Part shown: piece by piece, positions 48,602 to 57,417 of the stretch
How positions within the stretch are numbered: position 1 is the stretch's first letter
Layout: each line of letters begins with the position of its first letter
From: Mesorhizobium ciceri WSM4083
GTDB lineage: Bacteria; Pseudomonadota; Alphaproteobacteria; Rhizobiales; Rhizobiaceae
Assembly: GCF_000519305.1 (NCBI RefSeq)
Contig: NZ_JAFG01000008.1
Span: 124,001 to 188,000, forward strand
DNA length: 64,000 nt
Direction: 5' to 3'
The notes under the pieces: generated by a model
What the model saw: the letters and a program-made list of their open reading frames with translations, nothing else
Told to the model about the DNA's origin: nothing
Databases searched by the model: none
Position numbers and translations under genes: made by a program

Positions 48602-49827
48602 GCACCGCCGGCCCGCGCGATGCCCTGGAGGCGGCCTACCGCACCGAGGCGCGGCGCGTGCTGGCGACCTTGATCCGCCTGCTCGGCGGTTTCGACGCGG
48701 CGGAGGAGGCCTTGCACGAGGCCTTCACTGCTGCCGCCGAACAATGGCCGCGCCAGGGTGTGCCGGCCAATCCCTATTCCTGGCTGGTCTCGGCCGGCCG
48801 CTTCAGGACCATCGACCGCTGGCGCCGGGAAGCGCGGCTGACCGGGGCCCTGCCCGAGCTCACGGCTTTGGCCGAGCCGACGCCGGAACCAGCCATGCCG
48901 GAAGACATCCAGGACGATGAATTGCGGCTCATTTTCGTCTGCTGCCACCCGGCGCTGACGCCGGATGCACGCATTGCCCTGACCCTGCGCGAAGTGGGTG
49001 GCTTGACCACCGAGGAGATTGCCCGCGCCTATCTGACGCCGGCACCGACCATTGCGCAACGCATCGTGCGGGCCAAGGCGAAGATCCGCGACGAGGCCAT
49101 TCCCTACGAAGTGCCCGACCGCGGCGACCTGCCGGTGCGTCTCGAGAGCGCGCTGCAAGTGATCTACCTGATCTTCAACGAGGGTTACGCGGCAACCGAG
49201 GGGCCGAACCTGACGCGGGCGGACCTGTGCGCCGAGGCGATCCGGCTCGGCCGGCTGATGGTCGAGCTGCTCGACCAGCCGGAGGCGCAGGGGCTGCTGG
49301 CCCTGATGCTGCTGCACGAGGCGCGGCGCGCAACGCGGGTCGACGCCAGCGGCGATCTCGTGCTGCTGGAGGACCAGGACCGCACGCTGTGGGACCGCAC
49401 GCTGATTGCCGAGGCCGACGGCCTGATCGGCAAGGCGATCGCCTCGCGCCGCATCGGACCTTACATCCTGCAAGCGGCCATTGCGTCCGTTCACGCCGAG
49501 GCGTCAGGTACGACTGAGACCGACTGGGTACAGATCGTCGCGCTTTACGATGTGCTGAGCCGTGTCGACCCTTCGCCGGTCGTGGCGCTCAACCGTGCCG
49601 CAGCCATCGCCATGCGCGACGGCCCGCAGGCCGGACTGGCAGCGATCGAGATGATCATGGCCCAAGGCGGGCTTGACGGCTACCATCTGGCGCATGCGGC
49701 GCGGGCAGACATGCAGCGCCGACTTGGCTTGAGCGACGCGGCAAGGACCTCCTACCGGCGGGCGCTGGAGCTGACCCGGCAGCCGGCGGAACGCCGGTTC
49801 ATCGAGAGGCGACTCGATCAGCTTTGA
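48598..49827 (+). CDS. ECF42-type RNA polymerase sigma factor with long C-terminal extension
   Basis: 409 residues, about twice the size of a classical ECF sigma. Sigma2: LEAAYRTEARRVLATLIRLL, GGFDAAEEALHEAFTAAAEQ, and FRTIDRWRREARLTG; sigma4: CHPALTPDARIALTLREVGG, LTTEEIARAYLTPAPTIAQR. The C-terminal half (from 190) has a DUF6596 region (QVIYLIFNEGYAATEGPNLT) and helical repeats ending RRFIERRLDQL. No anti-sigma gene is nearby; in this group the extension and the DGPF protein are thought to set the activity. It starts with GTG overlapping the DGPF stop. Confidence 0.92.
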   Translation: MSTAGPRDALEAAYRTEARRVLATLIRLLGGFDAAEEALHEAFTAAAEQWPRQGVPANPYSWLVSAGRFRTIDRWRREARLTGALPELTALAEPTPEPAMPEDIQDDELRLIFVCCHPALTPDARIALTLREVGGLTTEEIARAYLTPAPTIAQRIVRAKAKIRDEAIPYEVPDRGDLPVRLESALQVIYLIFNEGYAATEGPNLTRADLCAEAIRLGRLMVELLDQPEAQGLLALMLLHEARRATRVDASGDLVLLEDQDRTLWDRTLIAEADGLIGKAIASRRIGPYILQAAIASVHAEASGTTETDWVQIVALYDVLSRVDPSPVVALNRAAAIAMRDGPQAGLAAIEMIMAQGGLDGYHLAHAARADMQRRLGLSDAARTSYRRALELTRQPAERRFIERRLDQL

Positions 49828-50054
49828 ACGGAGTGGCGGTACCGGAAACCAGCGCTTGTTTTCCTGTTTTGTTCTCCCTATAGACGCGCTACATTCGTTC
49901 TTTCGATTCGAGTCAATTGTGATTCTTTCCACCGAATAATCTTGGCTGTGAATCGCGGGTACCAAAGCTCATTGGACAGGCACTGGTGCAGATAAGTCAG
50001 CATGGACTTGTCACGTTCTGATATCGAGAAGCCGGGATCGAAATCGGGGACATC

Positions 50055-51545
50055 ATGGCAGAAGCAGCGCGAAAATTCGGCGTGGCGGAAACACCGCTTT
50101 ATCGTGAAGCGCCCAACAACATCGAGGCCGAGCAGGCGCTGCTCGGCGCCATCCTCGTCAACAACGATGCGTTCTACCGCGTCTCGGATTTCCTCAAGGC
50201 CAGCCATTTCTACGAGCCGCTGCACCGCAAGATCTTCGAGGTGGCGTCCGAGTTCATCCGTATGGGCAAGGTCGCAACGCCGATCACGCTAAAAACCTTC
50301 CTGCCGGCCGACGAGAAGGTCGGCGACATGACGATGGCGCAATATGTCGTGCGGCTGGCGGTCGAGGCCGTGACCGTCGTCAACGCCACCGATTATGGCC
50401 GCGCCATCTACGATCTTGCCACGCGCCGCGCGTTGATCACCGTCGGCGAGGACATGGTCAACATCGCCTATGACGCGCCGGTCGACATGGCGCCCACCGA
50501 GCAGATCGAGGATGCCGAGCGGCGGCTGTTCGAGCTGGCCGAAAACGGCCGCTACGATGGCGGTTTCGAAAGTTTTTCCGATGCGTTGAAGAATGCCGTC
50601 GACATGGCAAGTGCTGCCTATATGCGCGATGGCCACCTGTCCGGCATTGCCACCGGCCTGCGCGATCTCGACCACCGCATGGGTGGCCTGCAGCCATCGG
50701 ATTTGATCATCATCGCCGGCCGTCCAGGCATGGGCAAGACGTCGCTGGCCACCAACATCGCCTACAACATCGCTGCCGCTTATGAGCCTGCCCAACAGGC
50801 CGACGGCTCCGTCAAGGCGGCCAATGGCGGCGTCGTCGGCTTCTTCTCGCTCGAAATGTCGTCCGAGCAGCTGGCCACCCGCATCATCTCCGAGCAGACC
50901 GAGATCCCATCGTCGAAAATCAGGCGTGGCGACCTGACCGAAGCCGATTTCGGCAAGCTTGTCGCCTACACGCAGGAGAACCACAAGCGGCCGCTGTACA
51001 TCGACCAGACGGGCGGTATTTCGATTGCCCAGCTCGCGGCTCGCGCCCGCCGCCTCAAGCGCCAGCGCGGGCTGGACCTGATGGTCATCGACTATATCCA
51101 GCTGATGCAGGGTTCATCCGCCAAGGCGTCGCAGAACCGCGTCCAGGAAATCACCGAGATCACCACCGGACTGAAGGCGCTCGGCAAGGAGCTTGGCGTG
51201 CCGATCATCGCTCTCTCACAGCTCTCGCGTCAGGTCGAAAGCCGCGACGACAAGCATCCGCAGCTGTCCGATCTGCGCGAATCGGGCTCGATCGAGCAGG
51301 ACGCCGACGTTGTGCTGTTCGTGTACCGCGAGGAATATTACATCAAGAACAAGGAGCCGGAGAAAGGCACGCCCGAGCATCTCGCCTGGGAGACGAAGAT
51401 GATCGAGGTCCAGGGCAAGGCCGAAGTGATCATCGCCAAGCAGCGCCATGGCCCGACCGGCACCGTCAGCCTTGCCTTCCAGGGCGAGTTCACCCGCTTC
51501 TCCGACCTCGCCGAGGAGCATCATCTGCCGGAAAGGTTCGAGTGA
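50055..51545 (+). CDS. dnaB: Replicative DNA helicase DnaB
   Basis: 496 residues. N-domain: PLYREAPNNIEAEQALLGAI, LHRKIFEVASEFIRMGKVAT. RecA-like motor: LIIIAGRPGMGKTSLATNIA (Walker A), LDLMVIDYIQLMQGSSAKAS (Walker B), IIALSQLSRQVESRDDKHPQ and FVYREEYYIKNKEPEKGTPE. The hexamer unwinds DNA at the replication fork. The 227-bp upstream gap from the sigma gene has no recognisable content except a likely promoter. Confidence 0.97.
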   Translation: MAEAARKFGVAETPLYREAPNNIEAEQALLGAILVNNDAFYRVSDFLKASHFYEPLHRKIFEVASEFIRMGKVATPITLKTFLPADEKVGDMTMAQYVVRLAVEAVTVVNATDYGRAIYDLATRRALITVGEDMVNIAYDAPVDMAPTEQIEDAERRLFELAENGRYDGGFESFSDALKNAVDMASAAYMRDGHLSGIATGLRDLDHRMGGLQPSDLIIIAGRPGMGKTSLATNIAYNIAAAYEPAQQADGSVKAANGGVVGFFSLEMSSEQLATRIISEQTEIPSSKIRRGDLTEADFGKLVAYTQENHKRPLYIDQTGGISIAQLAARARRLKRQRGLDLMVIDYIQLMQGSSAKASQNRVQEITEITTGLKALGKELGVPIIALSQLSRQVESRDDKHPQLSDLRESGSIEQDADVVLFVYREEYYIKNKEPEKGTPEHLAWETKMIEVQGKAEVIIAKQRHGPTGTVSLAFQGEFTRFSDLAEEHHLPERFE

Positions 51546-51570
51546 CCTATTGAGACAGGTCTCGTTCCTT

Positions 51571-51731
51571 GGCGCCCCCCTTTGTCCTGCCGGACATCTC
51601 CCCCTCCAGGGGGGAGATTGGATGTCATCGATTCTTTCGCCAATTTTTGGCGTTGAAAAGAAGGCGCAAGCGCTGAAGCTGCAAATCTCCCCCCTCGAGG
51701 GGGAGATGGCTGGCAGGCCAGAGGGGGGCGC
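51571..51731. repeat. Paired intergenic repeat between dnaB and radA
   Basis: A 46-bp unit containing GGACATCTCCCCCTCCAGGG (51571-51616) and its inverse with CCCCCTCGAGGGGGAGATGG (51685-51731) flank about 70 bp, with outer GGCGCCCCCC and GGGGGGCGC. This is the common rhizobial repeat family with a CTCCCCCTCGAGGGGGAG core. It takes the place where many Rhizobiales carry alr. Confidence 0.75.
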
Positions 51732-51767
51732 TGCCCCGCCAACCTGTTACGGCGTGGCATCCCGCTG

Positions 51768-53171
51768 ATGGCAAAGTCACGCGTCCAATTCATCTGCCAG
51801 AGTTGCGGATCGGTGCATCAGCGCTGGGCCGGCAAATGCGATGCCTGCGGCGAGTGGAACACACTGGTCGAGGAAGGCACGTCCGGCGGCATCGGCTCGG
51901 GACCAGCCAACACGCGCAACGCCCGCAAGGGACGCGCGGTGGTGCTGACCACGCTGTCCGGCGATATCGAGGACGCGCCGCGCATCATCTCGGGCATTGG
52001 CGAACTCGACCGCGCCACCGGCGGCGGTTTCGTGCGCGGCTCGGCGCTGCTGGTCGGCGGCGACCCCGGCATCGGCAAGTCGACGCTGCTCACCCAGGCG
52101 GCCGCGGCGCTGGCATCAAAAGGCCACCGCATCGTCTATGTCTCGGGCGAAGAGGCGGTCGCGCAGATCAGGCTGCGGGCGCAGCGGCTTGGCGTCGCCT
52201 CTTCTCCGGTGGAACTTGCCGCCGAGACCAATGTCGAGGACATCCTGGCGACGATCGCCGACGGCAAGCGGCCTGATCTCGTCATCCTGGATTCGATCCA
52301 GACGCTGTGGACCGACCTTGCCGATTCGGCACCGGGCACCGTTACCCAGGTGCGCGCCGCTGCCCAGGCGATGATCCGCTATGCGAAATCCACGGGTGCT
52401 GCGATCGTACTGGTCGGCCATGTCACCAAGGAAGGCCAGATCGCCGGGCCGCGCGTCGTCGAGCACATGGTCGACGCAGTGCTCTACTTCGAAGGCGAAG
52501 GCGGCCACCACTATCGCATCCTGCGTACGGTGAAGAACCGTTTTGGACCGACCGACGAGATCGGCGTCTTCGAAATGTCGGACAAGGGCCTGCGCGAGGT
52601 CGCCAATCCGTCCGAGCTTTTCCTTGGCGAACGCCATGCCAAATCGCCTGGCGCTGCGGTTTTCGCGGGCATGGAGGGGACAAGGCCGGTGCTGGTCGAG
52701 ATCCAGGCGCTGGTCGCACCCTCTTCGCTCGGCACGCCGCGCCGCGCCGTCGTCGGCTGGGACGGCGCCCGGCTGTCGATGATCCTGGCGGTTCTCGAAG
52801 CCCATTGCGGCGTGCGCTTCGGCAGCCACGATGTCTATCTCAATGTCGCCGGCGGCTACCGGATTTCGGAGCCCGCGGCCGATCTGGCAGTGGCGGCCGC
52901 CCTGGTTTCCTCGCTCACCGGTCTTGCCCTTCCCGCCGATTGCGTCTATTTCGGCGAAATCAGCCTTTCGGGCGCCGTGAGGCCGGTTGCGCATGCGCAA
53001 CAGCGCCTCAAGGAAGCCGAAAAGCTGGGTTTTGGAAGTGCGGTTCTGCCCTCGGGCAGCGGGGAACTGGCCGGGGGGATCGGGGCCGGTTCTTTCCAGC
53101 CGACCGAGCTTGCCGACCTCGTGGCACGCATAGCTGGCTCACGCCGAAGCCGCGTGGACGAAGAAGATTAG
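51768..53171 (+). CDS. radA: DNA repair protein RadA
   Basis: 467 residues. Zinc finger FICQSCGSVHQRWAGKCDAC (C-x2-C ... C-x2-C), RecA core with LLVGGDPGIGKSTLLTQAAA (Walker A), and the RadA-specific KNRFG motif in LRTVKNRFGPTDEIGVFEMS. The C-terminal part is Lon-protease-like (HDVYLNVAGGYRISEPAADL). It helps branch migration in recombinational repair. The TAG stop is part of a short palindrome. Confidence 0.97.
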   Translation: MAKSRVQFICQSCGSVHQRWAGKCDACGEWNTLVEEGTSGGIGSGPANTRNARKGRAVVLTTLSGDIEDAPRIISGIGELDRATGGGFVRGSALLVGGDPGIGKSTLLTQAAAALASKGHRIVYVSGEEAVAQIRLRAQRLGVASSPVELAAETNVEDILATIADGKRPDLVILDSIQTLWTDLADSAPGTVTQVRAAAQAMIRYAKSTGAAIVLVGHVTKEGQIAGPRVVEHMVDAVLYFEGEGGHHYRILRTVKNRFGPTDEIGVFEMSDKGLREVANPSELFLGERHAKSPGAAVFAGMEGTRPVLVEIQALVAPSSLGTPRRAVVGWDGARLSMILAVLEAHCGVRFGSHDVYLNVAGGYRISEPAADLAVAAALVSSLTGLALPADCVYFGEISLSGAVRPVAHAQQRLKEAEKLGFGSAVLPSGSGELAGGIGAGSFQPTELADLVARIAGSRRSRVDEED

Positions 53172-53197
53172 AGCATCGGATCCAGAGCCCGATGCTC
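53171..53197. repeat. Palindrome at the radA stop
   Basis: GAGCATCGG (53171-53179) and CCGATGCTC (53189-53197) are perfect 9-bp arms with a 9-bp loop. The G of the radA TAG stop belongs to the first arm. It resembles the AGAGCAT-type element at 21019-21092 in its end sequence. Confidence 0.6.
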
Positions 53198-53234
53198 CGC
53201 ACTATAATGCGGCTCATGGAGTGGGGCGAAAGAC

Positions 53235-53903
53235 ATGCCGATTACGCTGCTTGACGGAATTCTCGTCGGCTTCACCCTGGTCTCAGCGATGCTCGCCATG
53301 GTTCGCGGCTTCTCGCGCGAAGTCCTGTCCGTCGTCTCCTGGGCAGCGGCGGCAGCTGCGGCGTTCTTCTTCTACAAGCCGGTTGTGCCCTACCTCGCGC
53401 CCTACATCGAGAATGAAAAGGTCGCCATGGCGGCTGCCGCCGGCGTGGTTTTCATCATCGCGTTGATCGTCGTCTCGGTCGTCACCATGAAGCTCGCCGA
53501 CTGGATCATCGATTCCAGGATCGGCGCGCTCGACCGTACGCTCGGTTTCCTTTACGGCGCCGCGCGCGGCATCCTGGTCGTTGCCGTCGCCCTGCTGTTC
53601 TTCAACTGGCTGGCCGGCGCCAAGGCACCAGCCTGGGTCACGGAGGCCAAGTCGCGGCCGCTGCTCGAGCAGATCGGCGCCAAGCTCGAAAGCCTGCTGC
53701 CCGAGGATCCGGAAAACGCGATCCTCAAGAAGCTCAATCCGAATCAGCCGGCCGCCGAGACGCCAGCTGCTCCGGACGCACCGGCGGCGGATGCTCCGGC
53801 GGGCGGCGACGATGCCAACACGCCGGCGCCTGACGACAATGACGCAACACCACCGGCGAACAACGCCCCGGCCGCTCCGGCACCGGCGGCGCCGGCAAAC
53901 TGA
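53235..53903 (+). CDS. cvpA: CvpA family membrane protein
   Basis: 222 residues. About four helices with the CvpA pattern: LDGILVGFTLVSAMLAMVRG, VLSVVSWAAAAAAAFFFYKP, VVFIIALIVVSVVTMKLADW and LDRTLGFLYGAARGILVVAV. The tail after residue 165 is low-complexity Ala/Pro/Asp (ETPAAPDAPAADAPAGGDDA). CvpA is required for colicin V production in E. coli and is linked to purF across Proteobacteria; purF follows here. Its real function may concern membrane stress or transport. Confidence 0.9.
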   Translation: MPITLLDGILVGFTLVSAMLAMVRGFSREVLSVVSWAAAAAAAFFFYKPVVPYLAPYIENEKVAMAAAAGVVFIIALIVVSVVTMKLADWIIDSRIGALDRTLGFLYGAARGILVVAVALLFFNWLAGAKAPAWVTEAKSRPLLEQIGAKLESLLPEDPENAILKKLNPNQPAAETPAAPDAPAADAPAGGDDANTPAPDDNDATPPANNAPAAPAPAAPAN

Positions 53904-54007
53904 CGCCGAAAACGGCGTCAGGATCTGACGATGGTGTGAACGACCGCACGGCCCGCGTTGCTTTCGGCGCGAACCCGCATTATATGGCGATTTTAGCGGA
54001 GCTTAAG

Positions 54008-55477
54008 ATGGCAGACGCAGACGACGTGCTTTCCGCCGAGGCCGACGACCATTTCCACGACGAATGCGGTGTGTTCGGCATTTTCGGCCGGCAGGACGCG
54101 GCAGCCATCGTTACATTGGGCCTGCATGCGCTGCAGCATCGCGGCCAGGAAGCGGCCGGCATCGTTTCCTATGACGGCAGCCAGTTCCATGTCGAACGCC
54201 ATGTCGGCCTGATCGGCGACACCTTCACCAAGCAGCGCGTCATCGACAGCCTGCAAGGCAACCGCGCCATCGGCCACACGCGCTACGCCACGACAGGCGG
54301 CGCCGGCATGCGCAACATCCAGCCGTTTTTCGCCGAACTGGCCGATGGCGGCTTCGCCGTCGCCCACAACGGCAATCTGACCAACGCCATGACCGTGCAG
54401 CGCGCGCTGCAGAAGCAAGGCGCGATCTTCTCCTCCACCTCCGATACCGAGACGCTTTTGCACCTCGTCGCCACCAGCAAGGAGCGCGATTTGAACTCGC
54501 GCTTCATCGATGCGGTGCGGCAGGTCGAGGGCGCCTTCTCGCTGGTGGCGATGACGGCCAAGAAGATGATCGGTTGCCGCGATCCGCTCGGCATCCGGCC
54601 GCTGGTGCTGGGCGATCTCGACGGCGCCTGGATCCTGGCCTCCGAAACCTGCGCGCTCGACATCATCGGCGCGCGTTTCGTTCGCGACCTGAAGCCCGGC
54701 GAGATGGTCGTCGTCACCTCCAAGGGCATCGAGAGCCTGTTCCCCTTCGAGCCGCAGAAGACCCGCTTCTGCATCTTCGAATATGTCTATTTCGCGCGGC
54801 CGGATTCCTCGGTCGAAGGCCGCAATGTCTATGAGGTGCGCAAGCGAATCGGCGCCGAGCTGGCGGTCGAAAGCCCGGTCGAGGCCGACATCGTCGTGCC
54901 GGTGCCGGATTCGGGCACGCCGGCGGCGATCGGCTTCAGCCAGGCGGCGGGCATTCCCTTCGAGCTCGGCATCATCCGCAACCATTATGTCGGCCGCACC
55001 TTCATCCAGCCGGGCGATTCGATCCGCCACATGGGCGTCAAGCTGAAGCACAATGCCAACCGCCGCATGATCGAGGGCAAGCGCGTGGTGCTGGTCGACG
55101 ACAGTATCGTGCGCGGCACCACCAGCCAGAAGATCGTGCAGATGGTGCGCGACGCCGGCGCCAAGGAGGTGCATATGCGCATCGCCTCACCGCCGACACG
55201 CGCCTCCTGCTTCTACGGTGTCGACACGCCGGAGAAATCGAAGCTCCTGGCATCGCGCATGTCGATCGAGGAAATGGCCGAGTTCATCCGCGTCGATTCG
55301 CTCGGCTTCCTCACCATTGACGGGCTCTACCGCGCGGTCGGCGAGGCCAGCCGCGACAACGACCAGCCGCAATTCTGCGACGCCTGCTTCACCGGCCAGT
55401 ATCCGACCCGCCTGCTCGACTTCGAAGGCCACGACAATGTGCGCACGCTGTCGCTGCTGGCGACGAGCGGGACGTAG
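54008..55477 (+). CDS. purF: Amidophosphoribosyltransferase
   Basis: 489 residues. ECGVFGIFGRQDAAAIVTLG carries the nucleophilic Cys of the N-terminal glutaminase, exposed after propeptide removal; IGHTRYATTGG and AHNGNLTNA follow. The PRPP site is RVVLVDDSIVRGTTSQKIVQ. It makes 5-phosphoribosylamine, the first step of purine synthesis. Start 54008 has GGAG 7 bp upstream; an open stretch of 24 codons upstream is not used. The cvpA-purF linkage is standard. Confidence 0.97.
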   Translation: MADADDVLSAEADDHFHDECGVFGIFGRQDAAAIVTLGLHALQHRGQEAAGIVSYDGSQFHVERHVGLIGDTFTKQRVIDSLQGNRAIGHTRYATTGGAGMRNIQPFFAELADGGFAVAHNGNLTNAMTVQRALQKQGAIFSSTSDTETLLHLVATSKERDLNSRFIDAVRQVEGAFSLVAMTAKKMIGCRDPLGIRPLVLGDLDGAWILASETCALDIIGARFVRDLKPGEMVVVTSKGIESLFPFEPQKTRFCIFEYVYFARPDSSVEGRNVYEVRKRIGAELAVESPVEADIVVPVPDSGTPAAIGFSQAAGIPFELGIIRNHYVGRTFIQPGDSIRHMGVKLKHNANRRMIEGKRVVLVDDSIVRGTTSQKIVQMVRDAGAKEVHMRIASPPTRASCFYGVDTPEKSKLLASRMSIEEMAEFIRVDSLGFLTIDGLYRAVGEASRDNDQPQFCDACFTGQYPTRLLDFEGHDNVRTLSLLATSGT

Positions 55478-55521
55478 GCCGGACCGTCATCAGCGTTAGT
55501 CAAATTCCCGGAATCCATCGC

Positions 55522-56262
55522 ATGACCCTCGACCTTTCCGGCCGCGTTGCGGTCGTTACCGGCGCCTCGCGCGGCATCGGCTATTTCATTGCCAAGGAAT
55601 TGGCTGCCGCCGGCGCGCATGTCATTGCGGTGGCGCGCACTGTCGGAGGACTGGAAGAGCTCGACGACCAGATCAAGGCGGCCGGCGGCCAGGCGACACT
55701 GGTGCCGCTCGACCTCGCCGACATGGCCGGCATCGACCGCCTGGGCGGCGCCATCCACGAACGCTGGGGCAAGCTCGACATTCTCGTCGCCAATGCCGGC
55801 GTGCTCGGCGTCATCTCGCCGATCGGTCATGTCGAAGCAAAAACCTTCGAGAAGGTGATGACCATCAACGTCACCTCGACCTGGCGGCTGATCCGCTCCG
55901 TCGACCCCCTGCTGCGGCTCTCCGACGCCGGGCGAGCGATCATCCTGTCTTCCAACGCAGCGCACTCGGCGCGTGCCTTCTGGGCACCCTACGCGGCTTC
56001 CAAGGCCGCGGTGGAGACGATGATGCGCTCCTGGGCGCATGAGACGCAGAGCCTGCCGCTCCGGGTCAATGCCGCCGACCCCGGCGCCACCCGCACCGCC
56101 ATGCGTGCCCAGGCAGTGCCGGGCGAAGATCCCGAGACGTTGCCGCATCCCTCCGAGATCGCCAAACGCATCGTGCCGCTGGCCAGCCCGGACCTGAAAG
56201 AGACCGGATTGATCTTCCAGGCCAAGCACAATCGGTTCGTCGCCTATCGCCAGCCGGAATAA
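55522..56262 (+). CDS. SDR-family oxidoreductase
   Basis: 246 residues. VTGASRGIGYFIAKELAAAG is the NAD(P) site, NAGVLGVISPIGHVEA the second, ILSSNAAHSARAFWAPYAAS-K contains the Ser-Tyr-Lys triad (YAASK). The end, LKETGLIFQAKHNRFVAYRQ, is typical of an SDR subgroup found directly behind purF in Rhizobiales. Its substrate is unknown. It starts 44 bp after purF and may share its transcript. Confidence 0.88.
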   Translation: MTLDLSGRVAVVTGASRGIGYFIAKELAAAGAHVIAVARTVGGLEELDDQIKAAGGQATLVPLDLADMAGIDRLGGAIHERWGKLDILVANAGVLGVISPIGHVEAKTFEKVMTINVTSTWRLIRSVDPLLRLSDAGRAIILSSNAAHSARAFWAPYAASKAAVETMMRSWAHETQSLPLRVNAADPGATRTAMRAQAVPGEDPETLPHPSEIAKRIVPLASPDLKETGLIFQAKHNRFVAYRQPE

Positions 56263-56280
56263 AACTAGAGCCTTTTTTGC

Positions 56281-56329
56281 CGCATGCCGCTTTCCCAAAA
56301 ACCGCTGCGCACTTTTAAGCGACATGCGT
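56281..56329. repeat. Degenerate rhizobial intergenic palindrome
   Basis: CGCATGCCGC (56281) and GCGACATGCG (56319-56328) enclose CCCAAAAACCGCTGCGCAC. It is the same family as the element at 6337-6385, with imperfect arms. Confidence 0.7.
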
Positions 56330-56343
56330 AGGGATTAAACGGG

Positions 56344-56388
56344 CCTCCGGAAACGTTTCTTCGACGTAGTCGAAGCTCAAACCGGAGG
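56344..56388 (+). promoter_or_regulatory. Leader hairpin sequestering the ribosome-binding site of the lectin-like gene
   Basis: CCTCCGG (56344-56350) is perfectly complementary to CCGGAGG (56382-56388), which contains the ribosome-binding GGAGG 8 bp before ATG 56396. Between them CTTCGAC-GTA-GTCGAAG (56359-56375) forms a second, perfect 7-bp stem. The messenger would hide its ribosome-binding site unless the structure is opened. Confidence 0.6.
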
Positions 56389-56395
56389 AACCACC

Positions 56396-57025
56396 ATGCG
56401 TAAACCGCTTCTCGCCACCGCCGCCACCCTGATCGCAGCCGCGGGCGCCGCTTACTCGCAAGATGCCAAGATGAGCTTCTTCGTCACCAGTGTCGGTTCC
56501 GGCAAGGGTGCCGACCTCGGCGGCCTCAAGGGCGCCGACGCGCATTGCGCATCGCTGGCGGAAGCCGCCGGTGTCACCGGCAAGAGTTGGGCTGCCTACC
56601 TGTCGACCAGCGACACCGACGCCCGCGACCGTATCGGCAAGGGACCGTGGGTGAACGCCAAGGGCGTCAAGATCGCTGACGACGTCGCCTCGTTGCACAG
56701 CGATGCCAACGGCATCACCAAGCAGACGGCGCTCAACGAGAAAGGCGAAGAGGTCAACGGCCGCGGCGACACGCCGAACCGCCACGACGTGCTGACCGGC
56801 TCCAAGCCCGACGGCACCAAGATCGCCGACCAGACCTGCAGCGACTGGACGATGAGCGGGGCGGAAGGCGCCGCTATGATGGGCCATCATGACCGCACGG
56901 GCCTCGACGATTCGGCTGCCGCCAAATCCTGGAATTCCTCGCACGCCTCGCGCGGCGGCTGCGGCCAGGAGGCACTGAAGGGCACCGGGGGCGATGGCTT
57001 GTTCTATTGTTTTGCCACCAACTGA
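56396..57025 (+). CDS. Secreted lectin-like protein
   Basis: 209 residues. A signal peptide (ATAATLIAAAGAAYSQDA) leads to a mature domain with KMSFFVTSVGSGKGADLGGL, GADAHCASLAEAAGVTGKSW, AAYLSTSDTDARDRIGKGPW, DTPNRHDVLTGSKPDGTKIA, TCSDWTMSG, MMGHHDRTGLDDSAAAKSWN and GLFYCFATN. Four Cys (HC, TC, GC, YC) probably form two disulfides. The pattern resembles proteins annotated as lectins in Mesorhizobium with a C-type-lectin-like fold. No ligand is known. Its ribosome-binding site is within a hairpin. Confidence 0.7.
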   Translation: MRKPLLATAATLIAAAGAAYSQDAKMSFFVTSVGSGKGADLGGLKGADAHCASLAEAAGVTGKSWAAYLSTSDTDARDRIGKGPWVNAKGVKIADDVASLHSDANGITKQTALNEKGEEVNGRGDTPNRHDVLTGSKPDGTKIADQTCSDWTMSGAEGAAMMGHHDRTGLDDSAAAKSWNSSHASRGGCGQEALKGTGGDGLFYCFATN

Positions 57026-57193
57026 GCCGATTGCGCTTCGAAATCGGGCTGGGAAACCCGCCGTCACATCACTCGGCTGTGATGTGACGGCGGGAAGCTG
57101 TGCGGCGGTCATGCTTTCGTCATTTCCATGGAGTTGGTAGGGTCACAGCGACTCCCACAACAAGCGCCCAACTGGCAGAACAAGGAAATCCCC

Positions 57194-57415
57194 ATGGCTA
57201 CGACCGCAGCAGCGTTGGTCTGGTATCTGGTAATCGCCGGCCCGCAAGGCGGCATGGTCGTGCTGCCCAGCACCTTCGACAAGCGCGAACAGTGCACCGC
57301 CGCCATCACCGAATATCAGAAGCAGCCGACACCGGCCGGCTGGTCGGTGCAATGCGTGCCGAGCGCCTCGCCATTCACTGACGAGGGCGACGCCGAAGAA
57401 CCGTCAGCACAGTAA
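57194..57415 (+). CDS. Small exported or membrane protein of unknown function
   Basis: 73 residues from MATTAAALVWYLVIAGPQGG, with AAGGA 8 bp upstream. The N-terminal hydrophobic stretch could be a signal or anchor. The rest (FDKREQCTAAITEYQKQPTP, AGWSVQCVPSASPF) has two Cys placed as in small rhizobial proteins. An in-frame start at 57128 is less likely. It ends two bases before the convergent OsmC gene. Confidence 0.6.
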   Translation: MATTAAALVWYLVIAGPQGGMVVLPSTFDKREQCTAAITEYQKQPTPAGWSVQCVPSASPFTDEGDAEEPSAQ

Positions 57416-57417
57416 GA

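Noticed and set aside
53993..55174. 393-codon minus-strand frame
   Set aside because: It is antisense of purF.
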